Shown: positions 60,817 to 64,000 of the stretch, in pieces
Layout: each line of letters starts with the position of its first letter
How positions within the stretch are numbered: the first letter of the stretch is position 1
DNA from: Taiwanofungus camphoratus
Taxonomy: Eukaryota; Basidiomycota; Agaricomycetes; Polyporales; Taiwanofungaceae
NCBI GenBank assembly: GCA_003999685.1
Contig: CP021232.1
Location: forward strand, 1,054,001 to 1,118,000
Reading direction: 5' to 3'
DNA length: 64,000 nucleotides
The notes under the pieces: model-generated
What the model saw: the letters and a program-made list of their open reading frames with translations, nothing else
The model's database searches: none
What the model was told of the DNA's origin: nothing
Position numbers and translations under genes: made by a program

Positions 60817-62448
60817 TCATGTCTCCAGCGCCGCAACGAGCCCGTATGCAGCCGCCGCCGCGGCTCCGCCGACCAGTAGCGTACTCACCGCGCCCCACAC
60901 GTACCCGCCAACACCATGCCCAGCTGCTCCGGTAACCCGTGCCTTCACGGCCCCGAATACGAGCAGGATCACGCCAGTAACGATGCACGAGTAAATCAGT
61001 GCTATATGCGCGACGGGCTCTGCGGACATCAAGTCAATCGCCCGCATCAGCGACCGTACACGAGCGGCAACGCACCGAAGAAATATGGCAAGAGGGGAAT
61101 CAGCCCGCCGAGGAAATATCCCATCCCAATCGTCAATGCCGAGATGTACATCCGCCGCGCCGGCACCTCCTCCATGCCCTCGCCAAACTTGAGCAGGAAC
61201 GCAGACAGCCCGACGCTGCTGCTCCACTTCAGACCCGCCTCTGAGTCCCCGTCGCCGCCCGCACCCACATGGCCGTTTGACGCGCCCTCGCCATGGCTGT
61301 CGAGCTCGACGTCCTTCAGGCACTGCGCCACTGCCTGGCTCGTCTTCTCGTCTACGCCCACTGGGCCGAGCACCGCGTGCACCTCCCGTTCCATCTCGCC
61401 CTCGCAGCTCCGCAGCACCCTCGCCGCAGTCACCTTGCGCAGGTACCGGTAGTGATCCCGCTCCGCTTGCGACGCCAGGAACCCGCCAATGCCCATCGAG
61501 ATCGCCCCCGCAATCAGCTCTGCGATTCCGCCCAGGATTACCAGTCTCGACTCGCCCAGGGAGGAGAGGCCGGCCGCCAGTGCGAAGGGCACGGTGAGGC
61601 CGTCTGACAGGCCGATGACGCTGAGGGGCAAGGAAAGTCAGTAACTCAGATCGAAGGAAGTATGTGATATCTGTAGTTGGAAAGCCCCAGCCGGTCTGCG
61701 TGAGACTGCATCGGATACGGCAGCGTAGGCCATGCATTCTCAGGAAGCTATAGGCCAAAGAGAGCGTGCTTTTCTTAGTCCTCAACGGCCATGGCCGGTC
61801 ACATAATAACGCAGAACACCTGCGGAGTGATTCATGTCTACATAAGATCGCGCTAACGCCAACGTGCGTCCGAGCAGACTGATGCCTATCTCGGTCCGAA
61901 CACTTGGAACCACAGACGGGTCAATTTGACTGCCTTACCAAGAAAACTGGAGCAGGCGTCAAAGTCACAGAGAGATCCGAGCGCTTGCGGAGGGTCCAAC
62001 TGTCAGTAGCCCTCGCCACTGGAGGTCGTGGTGAATACAAGCAGAGGCACAAGTCAAATATGCGTGTTCTCCGAGCGTTTCTGGCCTGAGGCAGTGAGAC
62101 GGCCGTAAGAGCACAACAGTCCAGTGAGATAGGCTGGAGTATGTGACACTTGGAGCAAGGCCATGAAGGGACCAGATGACCTGTGTCTTGGGAGTGAGGG
62201 GAAGAAAGGATTGCTCACACATCTCTGACGACGTCCGGGTCTATCAGCGTCCGCTCGTCGTCTCTGAGTTCTTTGCAGCAGACACCCTCCCTAGCTGGGA
62301 CATGCCTGTCGCACTTCGCGACGGGGGGGACTTGGTCGACGGCGGCATCGTTAATGGGCCAGACGGGTGGTTTGGGACCCGCCGCGATTTCTCCGTTCTG
62401 GCGGTGTGGAAGAGGTACGGAAGGTGCACCGTTCGTTTGGGAAGACAT
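60817..62448 (-). CDS. CCC1/VIT1-family vacuolar iron or manganese transporter
   Basis: Moves Fe2+ or Mn2+ from cytosol into the vacuole. Three exons, 62448-62219, 61620-61076 and 61019-60817, giving 325 residues. The N-terminal hydrophilic part ends DPDVVRD. The first helix is VVIGLSDGLTVPFALAAGLSSLG, the family signature, followed by ELIAGAISMGIGGFLASQAERDHY, whose acidic/Met pattern lines the path. A cytosolic helical domain with Glu clusters follows (EGEMEREVHAVLG), then MYISALTIGMGYFLGGLIPLLPYFF and two more helices ending GLVAALET. Start MSSQTNGAP at 62448; an in-frame frame runs further upstream without a clear ATG context. Intron 1 is 598 nt, by far the longest seen in this window; intron 2 is 56 nt. 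Confidence 0.94.
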
Positions 62449-63332
62449 GAAAGCTGTAGGCGGATAAAGCAGGTGGGTAGAGTAGTAATTAGCTTGAGAC
62501 CGATGTTGCTTTATGGGAGCAAAGGTGCCGTGGGGGCCTCGTAACCCATCCGCCCAGTTATTTACACAGCTCGATAGAGTTCCGTGCAATGGGCTAACCG
62601 CTTAGATACATCATCACGTGCCAGATTTCGAACATTTCATTGGCTGAAGCCGACGCGGCCAATCAGATTTTCCTTCTGCTTGCTCCTCATCATTTGCATT
62701 AACGCACCCGCGATTGGCTGGCTGCACCGTATGTTTGTTTTCCGTTTGCTGTCTGCGCGCTTGAGATTTCTAGGAGGAGCATTCTGATAATGATCCAGCG
62801 GCTTTGTGGTCTTCCAAATTGTTCAGATTTGATTTTCCCGCTACGCCCGAGTTGGTGTGAACACGAAGAGCAAACATGCGACAATATCCTCAGTCGCAGC
62901 ACCATACTCTATCTCAGATCCCGCAATGCAGGTGCGCCGAGGCCATTGCGTAAACTACTGTGTAGATACAACAGTCCTTCTGCGCAACTTTCTCAGATCC
63001 TTCCATGGAGATCCTTTGCGGTTTGAAACAGTTGACAGAGCTACGGTCTCTGGGAAGGACAGCTCAGTATAGCCTCGACGGCCCTCGCCATCTTCTCATG
63101 GCCATCTGGCATGTCTCACGGGCCTCAAGGCGACATCAAAGCCGCCCAGGATATCTGGACATCTAGTGAGAAATACCCCAGGTATCTGATCACTCAGGTT
63201 TAGCATTGAGCTGAGTACGTCAGTTGAGTATCAGGGTGCATGCATGTCCGTGTGGCCTAGACAGCTCAGCTGCGACCTGTCTATGCCTCGTAAGTCTTGG
63301 TCCACCACGAAGTGCTACGCGCAGATCTCATA
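62449..63332. other. Intergenic: CCC1 promoter and beyond
   Basis: Contains ATTGGC boxes near 62638 and 62714 (GATTGGCTGG). No recognised gene. Confidence 0.45.
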
Positions 63333-63846
63333 TCACGGGTTTGCCGATCGTACTGGTACGGAATATCGATGCCTTTCTTCCTGCAGTATGCCTCGCGATG
63401 ACGACCGCACACGCTGCCTTATCTTGCCGACGTGTCTGCGAACCGGCTCTCCACCAATGTCAATTTTGAGGTGCTTTCTGACTTTGGTGTACAACGTGTC
63501 CTTCCCGTCAAGCACACTTGCTAGCTGAACACGGAAGAGTGCGGTCGGCATCATGCTTCGAAGGTAGTCGGCAGCTCTGTCACGGATCTTCTGGCCGCGT
63601 CACTTCAGCTCAATGGCCGACCTTCTGTGATCGTCCATAGGTTCCCAAAAACTCCACCAGCCAGCCTGATGCAGACATAAGTCAGGAGCTCGCGTCTTCT
63701 GTCTAGACTCTGAAGGCTTCTGAAAAAACGTGATAAGCCCGAAGCTCTCTTTCCAAGATCCCGTGAGGTGCTTACATATGACAAGCTTTGCGATTCCTCC
63801 GGCCTAGCCCTGTGATCACAAGCCGAAACGCAGCCATCATCGTTCA
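63333..63846 (-). other. Possible hypothetical gene or remnant
   Basis: Minus-strand frames at 63846-63779 and then from 63722 would join across a 56-nt GT-AG intron-like gap (GTAAGC...TTTCAG) and run to a TGA near 63596. The same frame then stays open to 63333 (DYLRSMMPTALFRVQLAS, KVRKHLKIDIGGEPVRRHVG). The splice signals look right but I recognise no domain, and the in-frame TGA means either another intron, two unrelated frames or a decayed gene. Confidence 0.25.
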
Positions 63847-64000
63847 TGTTGGGTCTACTCGGCGATATATACCACAGTCACGGCAAAAATGCAGTAAATC
63901 GCTATCGAAGATGATACCATATTATTGTGCAAGAATCCATTCAGATAATACATAAGATATACATAGCGGCCCTCTATATGCGATGGCATGAGTCCCAAAG

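Noticed and set aside
33609-62448. A metal-handling gene cluster (multicopper oxidase, zinc transporter, CCC1)
   Set aside because: The genes are 4-24 kb apart with unrelated housekeeping genes between them, so clustering is not supported.

Overview
This window is nuclear DNA of a filamentous basidiomycete, most likely an Agaricomycete (inference). The coding genes are cut by many introns, mostly 49-69 nt. They encode a myosin-motor chitin synthase, a complex I 75/78 kDa subunit, a PDR-type ABC transporter and an anchored multicopper oxidase, and the largest mobile element is a fungal Tf1/sushi-like chromovirus. I rebuilt 15 spliced host gene models by hand. In 14 of them every exon junction keeps frame; the acid phosphatase has an apparent 2-nt frameshift.

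Layout. 1-7784 (-): a very large Ser/Thr/Pro-rich PH-domain protein that runs off the left edge. 8343-10237 (-): threonine synthase. 11088-18159: a young, apparently whole LTR chromovirus with 554-bp LTRs, a 5-bp target duplication, gag, pol with a chromodomain, and a small extra zinc-knuckle ORF. 19288-19953 (+): RBX1/HRT1 RING subunit in six short exons. 20782-21215 (-): small cysteine-rich protein. 21738-22978 (-): tubulin cofactor C. 23676-29932 (-): class V chitin synthase. 30518-32441 (-): secreted acid phosphatase. 33609-36335 (-): anchored multicopper oxidase. 36716-38267 (-) and 38380-39908 (+): PTPA/RRD and SURF6/RRP14, divergent across 112 bp. 40140-42664 (-): CDF zinc transporter. 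43155-46255 (-): complex I NUO-78/NDUFS1. 46933-48485 (-): degenerate 2OG-oxygenase-like protein. 48486-54590 is gene-poor, with a decayed glycosyltransferase and one intronless orphan ORF. 54591-60302 (+): PDR ABC transporter in 23 exons. 60817-62448 (-): CCC1/VIT1 iron or manganese transporter. The right end holds nothing firm.

The genes are mostly unrelated housekeeping, cell-wall and transport functions, and I see no biosynthetic or defence cluster. The best leads are: a retroelement whose parts fit Tf1-like self-priming and which carries an extra zinc-knuckle ORF; five GC-AG introns among about 110 inferred; the giant PH protein with a nested alternative acceptor and a Cys repeat; the oxygenase-like protein lacking its metal ligands; and a near-perfect foldback upstream of RBX1.
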